Assembly (NCBI GenBank): GCA_000750105.3
Contig: JPHH03000005.1
Location: 372,001 to 436,000 of the forward strand
DNA length: 64,000 bases
Reading direction: 5' to 3'
DNA from: Tolypocladium sp. Sup5 PDA-1
Lineage: Eukaryota > Ascomycota > Sordariomycetes > Hypocreales > Ophiocordycipitaceae
Shown: in pieces, positions 32,196 to 43,200 of the stretch
How the letters are laid out: each line of letters begins with the position of its first letter
Position numbering within the stretch: the first letter of the stretch is position 1
Made by a program: the position numbers and the translations under genes
The notes under the pieces: model-generated
What the model saw: the letters and a program-made list of their open reading frames with translations, nothing else
What the model was told of the DNA's origin: nothing
The model's database searches: none

Positions 32196-34955
32196 ATGTT
32201 CCCCTTTGACGCCGCCGCCCTGCCGCGGCTCACCACGCGCAGGGCCCTCATCGCCGTCGACTTCCAAAACGACTTTCTCAGCACCGACGGCGCGCTGCCC
32301 GTGAGCGAGCCCGAGGGCTTCGTCGACCGCGCCCTCGCCCTGGTGGCCGCCTTCCGCGCCTCCGGCGACATCGTATGGGTGCACTCCGCCTTCGATCGAG
32401 CCCAGGCCCCGGACGCGGAGCCCATCATCGTGTCCGACGCCACGCCGCTGCCGCCGCCTCCGCGGAGCAGGGGCCGGACCCGGAACGCGCCCCGGGTGGC
32501 GGCGGCGCCGGTCGACCACAACGACGGCGGGCCGCCGGACCCGGAAGCCTTCCTGAGCCACGCGGACCCCGTGTGCGTGCGGCCCTCGACGCGCGGCGCG
32601 GAGATGGCGCCGGCGGTCGCGGCGGCCGTGCAAAAGGGCGACACGGTGCTGCGCAAGGGCTGCTACTCGGCCTTCCAGGGCACGCAGCTGCTGCGGCTGC
32701 TGCGCGCGCGCATGGTCATGGAGGTCTTCATCTGCGGCTCGCTCGCCAACGTCGGCGTCTACGCGACGGCACTCGACGCCGCGGGCCACGGCATGGGCAT
32801 CACCGTCGTCGAGGACTGCTGCGGCTTCCGCAGCGAGGCGCGCCAGCTCAAGGCCGTCCGCAGCCTCATCGAGCTGACGGGCTGCGAGATCGCCACCAGC
32901 GACGAGGTCCTCGAGGCCGTGCAGCCCAAGACGAAGACGAAGACCGCACCCGCCCCGGCTCGTCTGCCGGCTGCGTCGAGCGCTTCCAAGACGCCCAGGG
33001 AGAGAGTCAGCGCGTCGCCGGACATCGTGAGGCCGCTGACGGGGCTGAGGCTGGCGTCCAATTCGCCCGGCCCCGCGGCTGACCTGCACTCGACGGGGGC
33101 GACTGCGCCGGCGCGCGAGGCTGACTCACAGGACGCCCAGCATAAGCCGCGGGAATCACTTGGAACGGGAGAGAAGGCGTCTGCATCGAGCACTAGTAAC
33201 ACCAGGGATGCGTCTGCTGTTGCGTCGCCACCACTTACACCAAAGCGTGACCACGAAGAGCCGTCCAGTGCGGCCGAGATAGCTTCACCAGGCACTGACA
33301 AGAGTGATACGACAACTCAACCCGCCAAGGCCAAGACTGCAGACATGGCAACGCCAGGGGATACCAAGCACGCTCCCGCATCAGACAGCGACGACGAGCA
33401 CCCGCACGAGGCGCAAAGGGGCCTCTGCGAAGGCGACACCGACATCATCGAAAACGTCCTCCCCCCGGCCCTCGAGGCCGGCATCTTCGACACCCTCCGC
33501 CACGAGGTGCAATGGCAGCGCATGTCCCACCAGGGCGGCGACGTCCCGCGGCTCGTCGCCGTGCAGGGCGCCGTCGGTGATGACGCCGACGGCGATAGCA
33601 TCCCCGTCTACCGCCATCCGTCCGACGAGGCGCCCCCCTTGCTGCCGTTCTCTCCCTCCGTCCTCGCCATCAAGAATGCCACCGAGGCGCACCTAGGGCA
33701 TCCGCTCAACCACGTGCTCATCCAGTTCTACCGCGACGGCAGCGACTACATCTCCGAGCACAGCGACAAGACGCTCGACATCGTGCCGGGCTCGTACATC
33801 GCCAACGTCAGCCTCGGCGCCGAGCGCACCATGGTCCTGCGCACCAAGCGGGTGGACAAGGACCCCTCGCGGACGGCGGCAGATGCGGAGCCAGCACCGA
33901 CGACGACGACGACGACGACGACGACGAAGTCGGGAGACGATCCCCTCAAGCGCAGGGTCCAGCGCGCGCGGCTGCACCACAACTCGCTCTGCCGCATGGG
34001 CCTCCGGACCAACATGAAGTGGCTCCACGCCATCCGCCAGGACAAGCGCCTCCCGCGCGACAAGACGCCCGCCGAGCTGGCCTTCGCCGGCGGCCGCATC
34101 TCGCTGACCTTCCGCCGCATCGGGACGTTCCTCGCCGCGCGCGAGACGCTCATCTGGGGCCAGGGCGCGACGGCCAAGACGCGCGCCGATGCGCGCCCCG
34201 TCGTCAACGGCCAGGGCCCCGAGGCGGTGCGCATGCTGCGCGCGTTCGGCGCCGAGAACCACGCCGCGGCGTTTGACTGGGCGGCGCACTACGGACGGGG
34301 CTTCGACGTGCTGCATATCAGCGGCGCGCCGCGGTTCTTTGCGTCGGCGGATGGCGTGGTGAATATGCGTGTTGCGCTGATGCTGGCCGAGTATGGCGTC
34401 GGGTATGCGAGGGGGAGCATGGCGCCGGCGCTGAACGGCAGGTCGGAGGAGGACCAGCAGCAGCAGCAGCCAGTGGCCGTCAAGTTTGTCGACAACGACG
34501 CGGCCAAGTCCACCGTCCACGGCGACGTCGCCATCATGCTGTACCTCGACGCCTGCTACGGCCAGGCCAAGCCGAGCAGCAGCCCGACCTCGCGACCCGA
34601 CCTCGCCGGCCGCTTCACCCACTTCCAGCGCGCCCTCCACCTCCTCGACGCGCTCCGCCGACACACCACCAACAAACCCAAAGACGACGCAAAGCCCAGC
34701 CTCCCGAAGCCGCTCAAGCAGGAACTCACCCCCTGGGACGCCACGCTCGCCCCCTCCGACAGCTTCCTCGGCGGCCCAGCTCCGTCCCTCCCCGACTTTG
34801 CCCTCTGGCCCGTCCTGCACGCCATGGCCGAGGAGTACGGGCCAGACGTCGTCTTTGACGAGCTAGACAACCTGCGGCGCTACCACGAGACGTTCGGTGC
34901 GAGGGAGAGTGCGGGAAAAGTGCTGGGAAAGACGGAGGCACCGGACCAGAGCTGA
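32196..34955 (+). CDS. three-part fusion: isochorismatase-like hydrolase, AlkB-like dioxygenase, GST-like C-terminus
   Basis: One uninterrupted exon, 919 residues. Part 1 (about 12-245): isochorismatase-like fold, with Asp22 in AVDFQNDFL, Lys154 in LRKGCYSAFQG, and GSLANVGVYAT with Gly187 where cysteine hydrolases have the nucleophile. True isochorismatases such as EntB also lack that cysteine. A Ser/Thr/Pro/Ala-rich linker follows (about 250-405). Part 2 (about 405-660): AlkB-type Fe(II)/2-oxoglutarate dioxygenase, with LIQFYRDGSDYISEHSD giving His522-x-Asp524, distal His611 in MKWLHAIR, and the RISLTFR pair Arg634/Arg640. A poly-Thr stretch ((ACG)n near 33898-33928) interrupts it. Part 3 (about 695-915): thioredoxin/GST-like, with NMRVALMLAEYGVGYARG, FTHFQRALHLLDAL, LPDFALWPVLHAM and LRRYHETFGARE. 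The start at 32196 directly precedes the first fold. Substrates are unknown. Confidence 0.88.
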   Translation: MFPFDAAALPRLTTRRALIAVDFQNDFLSTDGALPVSEPEGFVDRALALVAAFRASGDIVWVHSAFDRAQAPDAEPIIVSDATPLPPPPRSRGRTRNAPRVAAAPVDHNDGGPPDPEAFLSHADPVCVRPSTRGAEMAPAVAAAVQKGDTVLRKGCYSAFQGTQLLRLLRARMVMEVFICGSLANVGVYATALDAAGHGMGITVVEDCCGFRSEARQLKAVRSLIELTGCEIATSDEVLEAVQPKTKTKTAPAPARLPAASSASKTPRERVSASPDIVRPLTGLRLASNSPGPAADLHSTGATAPAREADSQDAQHKPRESLGTGEKASASSTSNTRDASAVASPPLTPKRDHEEPSSAAEIASPGTDKSDTTTQPAKAKTADMATPGDTKHAPASDSDDEHPHEAQRGLCEGDTDIIENVLPPALEAGIFDTLRHEVQWQRMSHQGGDVPRLVAVQGAVGDDADGDSIPVYRHPSDEAPPLLPFSPSVLAIKNATEAHLGHPLNHVLIQFYRDGSDYISEHSDKTLDIVPGSYIANVSLGAERTMVLRTKRVDKDPSRTAADAEPAPTTTTTTTTTKSGDDPLKRRVQRARLHHNSLCRMGLRTNMKWLHAIRQDKRLPRDKTPAELAFAGGRISLTFRRIGTFLAARETLIWGQGATAKTRADARPVVNGQGPEAVRMLRAFGAENHAAAFDWAAHYGRGFDVLHISGAPRFFASADGVVNMRVALMLAEYGVGYARGSMAPALNGRSEEDQQQQQPVAVKFVDNDAAKSTVHGDVAIMLYLDACYGQAKPSSSPTSRPDLAGRFTHFQRALHLLDALRRHTTNKPKDDAKPSLPKPLKQELTPWDATLAPSDSFLGGPAPSLPDFALWPVLHAMAEEYGPDVVFDELDNLRRYHETFGARESAGKVLGKTEAPDQS
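33898..33928 (+). repeat. ACG trinucleotide repeat coding poly-Thr in the fusion gene
   Basis: Ten consecutive ACG codons, inside a low-complexity insert of the AlkB-like part. A likely length polymorphism. Confidence 0.85.
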
Positions 34956-35327
34956 TGACTGACGATACGACGGGCTTTCAGTTGGATATTGCCCCCTTTT
35001 CTGAATTCGTAGCGTGAGCATTGTTTAGCCATGTCAGAGATATTCCACAAGGATAATACCTCGTATTCAGCATCAAGACAGCATACCTGTTCCGGACCCT
35101 ACGTGACCACTCTCGTAGACACCACGGCATACACTCGCAAATGCACCATAAACGCATAAGCACAGGCACTGACTGCCTCGGAGTTGATCCTCGTATTGCT
35201 GATATCCCAAATAACCCACAAACCCATCAAGCCTTGGCCATATACAAGTAAGTTAATTACATCGCGCCGTCCAGCTCACACTGTATCGTCCCGTTGTAAC
35301 AAACAACGGACACTCACTCAGTCGGGC
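34956..35327. other. convergent 3' region, fusion gene / SHMT
   Basis: 372 bp between two stop codons. AT-richer and without ORFs of note. Presumably both 3' UTRs. Confidence 0.6.
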
Positions 35328-37143
35328 TTACTTGCCCGACTCCCACGGCAGCGGGTACGTGCCCACCCAGTCCTCCACCTCGCTCCGCAGCTGCACAATC
35401 TCGGGCTCGTTGTCGCCGTTGCCCAGGTGCTCCAGGAACAGCTTGAGCTTGCCGGGGCTCTTCTCGCCCTTCTCCTTGGCCGCCGCCCGCACCGTCTTGT
35501 CCACGCGCGCCGCGATGGCCACAGCCCGGTCCACCACGTCGGCAACGCGCACAAAGTCGTTTTCGTTGAACCCGCGCGTCGTCATGGCGGGAGTGCCCAT
35601 GCGCAGGCCGCCCGGCACAAGGGCCGACCGGTCGCCGGGCACCGTGTTCTTGTTGGCCGCGACGCCGACCAGCTCCAGCACGCGCTCCACGCGGCCGCCG
35701 TCGACGCCATGCGGCTTGAGGTCCGCCAGCACCAGGTGGTTGTCGGTGCCGCCCGACACGATGCTGTAGCCCAGGCCGCCCTTGCCCTTGTCGTCGCCCA
35801 GGCGCTTTGCAAAGGCCTTTGCGTTGGCCAGCACCTGCGACTGGTAGGTGCGGAAGTCGGGGGCCTGCGCCTGCTTCAGTGCGACGGAGAGCGCCGTGAT
35901 GGTGTGGTTGTGCGGGCCGCCCTGGTGGCCGGGGAAGACGGACGTGTTGATGGGGCCCTCGAGGTTGTACATCTCGTCCTCCTTGGTCTTGGGGTTCTGC
36001 CGCCGGACGCCCTTGCGGAAGAAGATGAGCGCTCCGCGGGGTCCGCGCAAGCTCTTGTGGCTCGTGGTCGTGACGATGTCGGCGTAGGGGAACGGGCCCG
36101 GCAGGACCTTGGCGGCCACGAGGCCCGAGATGTGGGCCATGTCGGCCAGCAGGTAGGCGTTGACCTTGTCGCAGATCTCGCGCATGCGCTTGTAGTCAAT
36201 CAGGCGGCTGTAGGCGCTGGCGCCGGCAACGATGATCTTGGGGCGGTAGAGGAAGGCCATCTCCTCGAGCTTGTCGTAGTCGATCAGGCCGGTCGACTCG
36301 TCCAGGCGGTAGGGCAGCGTCTCAAAGTACTTTGAGATGAACGAGATCTTCTTGGTCGGGGTCTGGTATCCGTGGGACAGATGGCCGCCGTGAGGCAGGT
36401 CAAGGCCCATGAGCCGGTCGTGCGTGTTCATCAAGGCCGAGTACACGTACAGGTTGGCGGGCGCACCAGAGAGAGCTGTAGACGACGACGGATGAGCCCG
36501 GCTGTTCACGAGTAGTTGCAGAGCATGCCGGGCGACTCACCCTGCACATTGACGCCCCAGTCCTTGGGGTCCAGGTCAAAGGCCTCGAGAGCGCGCTGCT
36601 GGCACAGCCGCTCAGACTGGTCAATGAACTCGTTGCCGCCATAGTACCGAGCACCGGGGTAGCCCTCGGAGTACTTGTCTGTCGCCGCCAGCATCAGCAC
36701 ACGCGCGATTCCACCGCAGGAGTCTGGTCTGGATGCTCACTCTGCATCACGCTGCCAAGCGCGTCCAGAACGGCCTGGGAGGTAAAGTTCTCGGACGGGA
36801 TCAGGTTGATGAAGTGCTTCTGGCGTTTTTTCTCCTACACGCACGCAGTCAGCCTCAGCCAGCTACGCCAATGCGGGCGCATCGCGGGCAGACGCACATT
36901 CTCGATGATGTCGAAGACGGCCGGGTCGGCCTTTTGGAGGTGAGCGGCGAGCAGCTGTTCGAGCAGCGTCAGCGCATGCACTCTCAAGTCAATTGAGGCG
37001 GCACAAACCTGCTGCTGGCCGTCGAGGGCCATGGACGACTTGGCCCTCCTGGCCGCGCACGGCAGAGCGCCAGCGGGCGTCACCGCCGGTCTCGCAATGC
37101 CGCGGAGGGCACGCGAAGAGCCTCGCAGGCCGGGCATGGACAT
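35328..37143 (-). CDS. SHM1: serine hydroxymethyltransferase, mitochondrial type
   Basis: PLP enzyme that interconverts serine plus tetrahydrofolate with glycine plus 5,10-methylene-THF. Exons (minus): 37143-37009, 36954-36898, 36834-36741, 36678-36541 and 36475-35328; 523 residues. An arginine-rich leader ([20 protein letters not shown]) indicates mitochondrial import. Signatures seen: [54 protein letters not shown] (restored over an intron), [11 protein letters not shown], and the PLP lysine block [19 protein letters not shown]. The end block has [14 protein letters not shown]. All four introns lie in the N-terminal third, and the joined frame is exact. A cytosolic paralogue would lack the leader. 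Confidence 0.96.
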
Positions 37144-38851
37144 GACGGCGGCTGTAGAGCTGTGCTGGAGACGAGGAGCGAGGGGCAAGGGTATCTCGAA
37201 GGTGAAGCAGAGAAGGAGCCGTGGAATCAATCAGAAAGACCTCTCAAGCTGCCGCGCCACGGGAGGGAAGACGAGAAGAAAAGGTATCACGAGCAGCGCA
37301 GGAGAGCTGTCTGAAAGTTTTGGCGCGAGCCGCGGAGGTGTGACGATGATAACACCATCTGCTCATGTAGTCCGCACCTTCCACCTGCAGAGGCGGATCC
37401 GAGGCGCTCCGACCGCCGGTACCCGCCCATCCCCGCACTGGAATGGCTCGGAACCAGCCTACGGGGGGCGCCATTGGGGGCTTGGGGGGGGGGCCTGGCA
37501 CCGCTGGCCGCGCTTCCTCCAGCGCGGCTCCAGCAGGCCTTGCCGCCTTAGGGAGCTTGCTGACCGCGCCTGGGGCCACCCGGCGTTGCCATTAGCTAAG
37601 GCGTTACGTACCGCCAGCGCATTCTCTTGACAGCAGGATATCTTGCCTCGCGCTTCAAGGTGATAAAGCGCTCACCAGGAATAGAAGCAATTGACTACGT
37701 ATCTGTGTGTCTGTTTCGCATCTGATTGTACAATCATCGCCTCTGTATTACTACATTCCTCTGTGATAGAAGCGCCGGAGCCGGAGCTCATGTAAGACAG
37801 ACACCTCACGCGAGCCGCATTTTTCTTTTCCCGCCTCCCTTCTCCCCCAACTTTTCCTCCGTGCCGTTGAGCCTCCTCTGGAACTCTCCTCCTTCCCCTC
37901 CCCATCAACTAAAGATGGGCGTGACGAGACCGCTTTGCTCAGCCATATCGCCTTCCGCCCTGCTCCTCCCTCTGGGGCCCAGCAGGGAACGGGAGCATGC
38001 TGATATGCCCCGGCGCACCTCACCACCTTGACGGGGCAATGTGATGGAATCTGATCCATGCCTTTGGTTGATCTGCCACGAAACCTTCTTCTCCGTCTTT
38101 GAGTGCCGTATCTAGTCCGTAGCTCCGCTATCGTCGCACCCTGCACCAGTGTGCTCGCCTCTGCATCGTCAGTTCCGCCGCCGAGGCACGGCCGTTTGCC
38201 CTTCTCTTGAGCCCCGTCTTGCCCCGTCTACCCCCGTCTACCCCCGTCTACCCCCGTCTATCCGCTGCCGCAATTGCTGCATCCCGCCCCGAGATTCACG
38301 TTATGTAAAGGCAGTGGAGCACACCTTCAGTATACGGTTTGGAGCGCGCCAGGGTACCATCACGACACTCGAAGTCTGGCCATGATCAGGGTCAATGCTC
38401 CCTTGGATTGCTGGATTGCACCCCTTACGATGGATATCTTGTGGATTGGACCATGCCTGTACGTAATAAATGCGTGATGCCATGCAGTGTCACGAAATCC
38501 CCAGATCCGATCTCGCACCAGATACGGCACCAGATACGGTTGTGGGGAGCTCTAGAAAAATTTCCAAAGTGAGGTTCAAGGTGAAGACGCAGGGCGACAT
38601 CATTATATTTCATCAACCCAAAACCTCGCAGTAGCTACGGGCCACAGCCGGCAGAGCACACACCATACCCGACCGTACTTCTTTTTTGCCTCTGAAAATC
38701 TTGAGCATCATGGATTCCATTTTCAATGCTACATGCCAGAAGCCCCGCCGGTACGACTGTAGAAACCAGAAGGGCGTAAAAAAAGACCTAACCCGTAGAC
38801 TCCGAATGCAGCCTCCTCTCAAGACCGAAATGTTGTCGCAGTCTATGTGGT
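37144..38851. other. intergenic 1.7 kb between SHMT start and eL19 stop
   Basis: Both neighbours are on the minus strand, so this should hold the SHMT promoter and the eL19 3' UTR. One perfect four-copy 10-bp repeat (38221-38260). ORFs of up to 199 codons near 37031-37630 overlap the SHMT first exon or are antisense to nothing recognisable. No RNA gene seen. Confidence 0.5.
38221..38260. repeat. 10-bp tandem repeat, four copies
   Basis: Unit of the form CCCCGTCTAC repeated four times, the first and last copies differing by a base at the edges. A simple intergenic array. Confidence 0.9.
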
Positions 38852-39700
38852 TTACTCTTCGGCCAGCATAGCATTTCGCTTCGCCGCAACCCTCTCCATC
38901 TTGCGCTCGCGGGCAGCCTTGGTCTTCGCACGCTTGGCGTCCATCTCCTCCTTGAGCATCTGCTCGCGGTGCTTCTCGGCCTTGGCGCGGTGGATCTGTT
39001 CATCATCTAGTCAGCAACCTGCGTTCTCTGCCACGTCCTTCATCCGACATGACTGGTGCTCCTCGTCGGGAGTGGAAAAGGACGACATACGTGCTCGACC
39101 AGGGCGCGCTTATGCTTGAAGGCGTTACCCTTGCTGGAGTGGTACAGCTCGTGGTACAGGTGCTTGTCGATCTTTCCGCTGGCACGGTACTTGACGAGGA
39201 GGCGGCGGAGGACGCGCAGGCGGCGCATCCAGAGGACCTGAGAGGGCATACGGGCGTCGGCGGTACCCTTTCTCTTACCGTAGCCACGGTGTCGGCCTTC
39301 TCTTCGGGCCAGGTTCAGCTCGCGGGCTCGGGATCGCGAGTGCATGGTGACGGGCTTGCGGATGATGAGGCCATCGGCGACGAGCTTTCGGACCGTCTGG
39401 CGCGAGTTGGCGTTGGAGATCTCATTCTGCTCATTGGGGTCGAGCCAGATCTTGCGCTTGCCGCAGCCGATGACCGACGCGGCAAGGCGCTTCTGAGTTC
39501 GCAGGTTGACCCTGGGAGTAGCAATCGCGTTAGCCCTCGTGTCCTTGTTCGTGTAGTCGTCTCGAGCTCGTCGATGTGCATCTTCAACCGCCACCGTTTG
39601 CCCCCATCGAACCGCGCCTTCAACTCCGTCGGCGCATCGCAGAAACAGCCTGCAGCAGTGTCGTCCCCATTGGACATCCCTCGCATCGGTTTACTTACAT
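38852..39700 (-). CDS. RPL19: 60S ribosomal protein eL19
   Basis: Structural protein of the cytosolic large subunit that forms an intersubunit bridge. Exons 39700-39699, 39511-39091 and 38995-38852 encode 188 residues. The first exon holds only the AT of the start codon; the acceptor supplies the G, and splicing yields [20 protein letters not shown]. Other family blocks: [55 protein letters not shown] and [19 protein letters not shown]. The last exon is the long basic helix ([30 protein letters not shown]). A start codon split by an intron is known for fungal RP genes but easily missed by gene finders. Confidence 0.97.
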
Positions 39701-39822
39701 CTTGATTGTCGTTGGTGGTGATGGCCGGTCCTCGAGGTTGTGAGGTTGGTTGAAGTCTGGGAGGGGTTTCGGTGGCCAGAATTTCTTCGGGTCACGCACA
39801 TTCCGCTCAGAGTTTGTGGGTT

Positions 39823-39828
39823 CACGTG
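39823..39828. promoter_or_regulatory. CACGTG E-box upstream of eL19 (proximal)
   Basis: Perfect CACGTG 123 bp before the eL19 start codon, one of two in this promoter. Confidence 0.45.
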
Positions 39829-39891
39829 CACTAGGCCCAAGAGCTCGCGCTAAGCGAGGGCTCGGATGAGTCATCACCGACGGTTTGCAGT

Positions 39892-39897
39892 CACGTG
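39892..39897. promoter_or_regulatory. CACGTG E-box upstream of eL19 (distal)
   Basis: Perfect CACGTG within TCACGTGA, 192 bp before the eL19 start codon, nearly the same spacing as the eL18 E-box (199 bp). Confidence 0.45.
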
Positions 39898-40239
39898 AGC
39901 GCAGCCGCTGGTGGCGCTTTAGCGGCGGCCTGGAGACACACTAACAATCGGGCTCCCACTTTGATGACCTCGACGTAGTTCAACGGGACGTTGATGCTGG
40001 TGCTGGTGCTGTATGCTCTGTGCCTGGACTGTAGAGAAAACTTGCATATCTCATGCCGATGGTTTCTGGAACGGCAACAATTTCAACCGTGGACAAAGTA
40101 ATTTGGCTCATTGATTTGGCCATCGTGGAATACCGGTCGCTGTCGCGCTGGGCGAATCGCGAATTTTGAGGATATCTTTTCCATTTGAAGCCACATCATC
40201 TCTACGTCAACATCTACCCCATTTTATGCCATCCCCATC

Positions 40240-43200
40240 TTACGAGAAGAGTTCCCCGGCAACTTCAACCTTGCCTACACTCCAAATCTCCCTCTCATCC
40301 TCCTGCTCGTCATTGGACAAGCCCAGACCTCCCTGGCCACCTTCCGCCTCTCTCCTCTCCCTCACCTGCGTTCCAAGTCTCGTCGCAACTCGCTTGAAAT
40401 AATCGCTCATGCTCCTCTTCGTATTCGACGGCATGTCCGCTCCGGAACCTGCCATGAACTTGTCAAAGACGCGGCTATCCTCGTCGGCCACGCTGAACAG
40501 CTCCACGAACGCTGCCTCGGCAGCCAGCTTCACGGGAATGACGGGGTCTCTGACGCTGGCAAAGATGGGTGGCGCCAGGAGCGGCACGTGAGGCCGGACC
40601 ATATCCATGTTTGTCCTGCTGAGCGTACGAGAAATGACCAGCGCCAGCCGACGGGAGTCAGTCGGGTTGCCGGGCTCGATAATCTTGGCCAGCGACTCGA
40701 ATATCTTCTTGGTGGTGTCGAAGCTCTTTGGCGGAGAAGAGAGCAGAACCTTGCCCGTGGCCAAGATGAAATTGTCGGCAATGTACGTCTGCATATCGAG
40801 GTCAGTATTGTAAACATGTATTATCTGAACCAGAAATCGACTTACGCTCTTGTTGGTCATGCCCTGGCACAAGAGGTCTGGCAGCTCATCCGCCACAGCA
40901 CTCTGCAGCAGACTGTCTGGTGACTCCACGAGCACGGCATTGAGAGCAAGCACAGACGAGTTGCTAAACTGAGTGGTTAATACTCGGTGCTTGAGCAGGG
41001 ACATTGCAGCATCCTCGGGCACGTTCTTAATCAGCGCCCCCAGGAGCTTGGCGTTGGTGACCGTCATCGCATCGTCTCGTTCGTCAGTGTCCAAGTCAAT
41101 CAGAGACAACACAGCAGTCCGTGACGACTCGCCCATGTTGGCACCGGCCCTGCTGATGACCTCGTATAGGGCCTTGAGCATCGCGGTCTTGACGCCGGCA
41201 TCCGCAGTCTTAGATCCAGTCACCAGCTCGGCAATCAGAGGGTCAATGCGAGGCGTGTACTTGATCAAAGTACCCAGCGCCTTGGCCGCTCTGGTTCGCA
41301 GAGTTTCGCTGGAGGTGTCCGCCAGTGACTTGGCAAAGGTTCGCTGCAGCTGCGGCAAGAAAGGCTTCAGCGCGGTGGGCATCTTGTCCAGCAGGGTGTT
41401 GAGGGTAAGAAGAATGGCGGCCTTGACGTCAACAGCTCGCTCAGATACAACACGGATCAGCGGACCGGTGATCTGGGTGACGAAGGGCTTGAGTGATGGC
41501 TCGCTTGTCCTGTCGACAATGTCCGAGATACCGAGCGCCGCTTGCACCCTCTGGTCGGATGTGCCATTCATCAGGCCCTGCAGGAAGATTGGCAGGATAG
41601 CGTTGATGCCCTTGGGCAGCTCGAAGCCTCGCAGATTCGCGCCTGCCACGCCAACGCGCAGCAGCGTTTGCCTGGTTGATACGACGAGCGACTCCATTTC
41701 TTCCTTCTTGAGCTTCTTCGTGAACCCGCTGAGCGCTGCCCAGGCCGCCTTGACGACATCCATGTCGCTGTCATCGAAAGAGTTGAGCAGCGAGCGGATA
41801 ATGTCCTGGTTGTAGCGAGAGTAGTCAACGGACGCGGCGGCGAAGAAGTTGCCCATGTGGCGCGCCGTCGACGCTCTCCGTCGGTGGTCGTCGTGTTTGA
41901 GGAGACCCAGGAGGACATTCATCACCGTGTTAAGGCCGTCGTACTCATCAATCGACTGTATGACCGTGTCGAACGAAGTCTCCAGGTCCACGCGAAGCTC
42001 CTCATCCTTGCAATTAATCTCATTGTCCATCAAGGAGTTGATGATGTTGGGCAGGCGCCTATTCATGGCAGCACCGGCAACCTTTGATAAGGAGGCCAAT
42101 GCCTTGGCATCGAACGCGGAAATAGGCGGCGTGGTCAAAGTCGGAATGAGGTTCGGAAGAATGATGTTTGATCGCGTAGTCTCCGTGAGCAGCGTAAGGA
42201 GAGCCGACAGAGCGTTGTCTGCCTCGCTCTCGGAGCGAAGAAGATTGAGCAGGAAGGGAAGTACTTGGTCAACGGCCCGTTTGCCGAGAATCTGCTGCAG
42301 GGAGTCAAATGCCTCCGCAGCAACCTCCCTAACCTCTTCATCCGAGTCCGTAAGGGCGGTACGCACGACGGAGATGAGGACCTTTTCGTGGTCTTCCAGA
42401 GCCTCGGGCGACGCTGAGGAGATGAGTTCTCGAAGCGCCAGGCAGATGCCCTGCTTGGCGTCTGAATCGGTCGATGTCTGCAGGCTTTCCTCCAGAGTCG
42501 GCAACAGGCTGGACAAGACTCCGTCTCCTGCCTTGCGAATGAGCTCTCCGAGTGCGTTGCTGGCAATGACTTTGTGTTCCATGTTGGAGCTGCCGAGGCG
42601 TCGAATGAGCAACTGCGTGAGGTTCGGGACAAGCTCTTTGAGGGTTCTCGGGCTCGGCACGAGGACCTTCCACACTGCCATGGCGGCCGAGCGGACGGCT
42701 CCGGCGGTGTCGCAGCGGCAGACGTAGAGTGCTGAGAGAATCTTGTTGCGCTTCTCCTCTCCCAGGACTTCCTTCAGCGAGGCACCTGCCTCCCTGGCGG
42801 CCTCTTCGTCCTCCTCCTCATCCTCCTCATCAGTTGCCTTTACGCCAGTGAGGTTGAAAAGAAGGTCACCGACCAGCTCCACAGAGCTGAGACGGATTCT
42901 GTAGCTGTCATCCGCCAGACCGCGCTCAAGCTCTGGCAAGAGGAGGTCAATGGCGCGAACGGCAAAGTTCTTGACGAGCAGTCGACCGGCTCGGAGAGCG
43001 GTTTCACGGATAGATTCGACGTCGTCTGCCAGACCAGCCAGAATAGGAGGAACAATGCGGCCGAGATAGTTGGAAAAGCTGTTGCCAAAGCAGACGGGAA
43101 GGAAGATGAAGAGCGACATGAAGCCCTCGCGAACCGCCGCCTTGGAAGACTCGACGTTTTGCAGGATTGTTGGCAACGTCTCCTCCAGCCTGGTTGTTCC

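Larger units (their letters stand above)
39701..40239. other. eL19 promoter region and GCN1 3' flank
   Basis: 539 bp with two CACGTG boxes (39823-39828 and 39892-39897). No coding sequence. Confidence 0.6.

Noticed and set aside
33693..34820. 375-codon minus-strand ORF
   Set aside because: Antisense to the AlkB/GST-like parts of the fusion gene; Gly/Arg-rich, no motifs.
38221..38260. Four 10-bp direct repeats considered as a CRISPR-like array
   Set aside because: No spacers between units, eukaryotic context; a simple tandem repeat.
38996..39015. ATGATGA in the second eL19 intron, like a C box
   Set aside because: It lies a few bases before the acceptor, with no room for a guide and box D downstream.
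41849..42727. 292-codon plus-strand ORF within GCN1
   Set aside because: Antisense to HEAT repeats whose family signal is clear; no motifs of its own.
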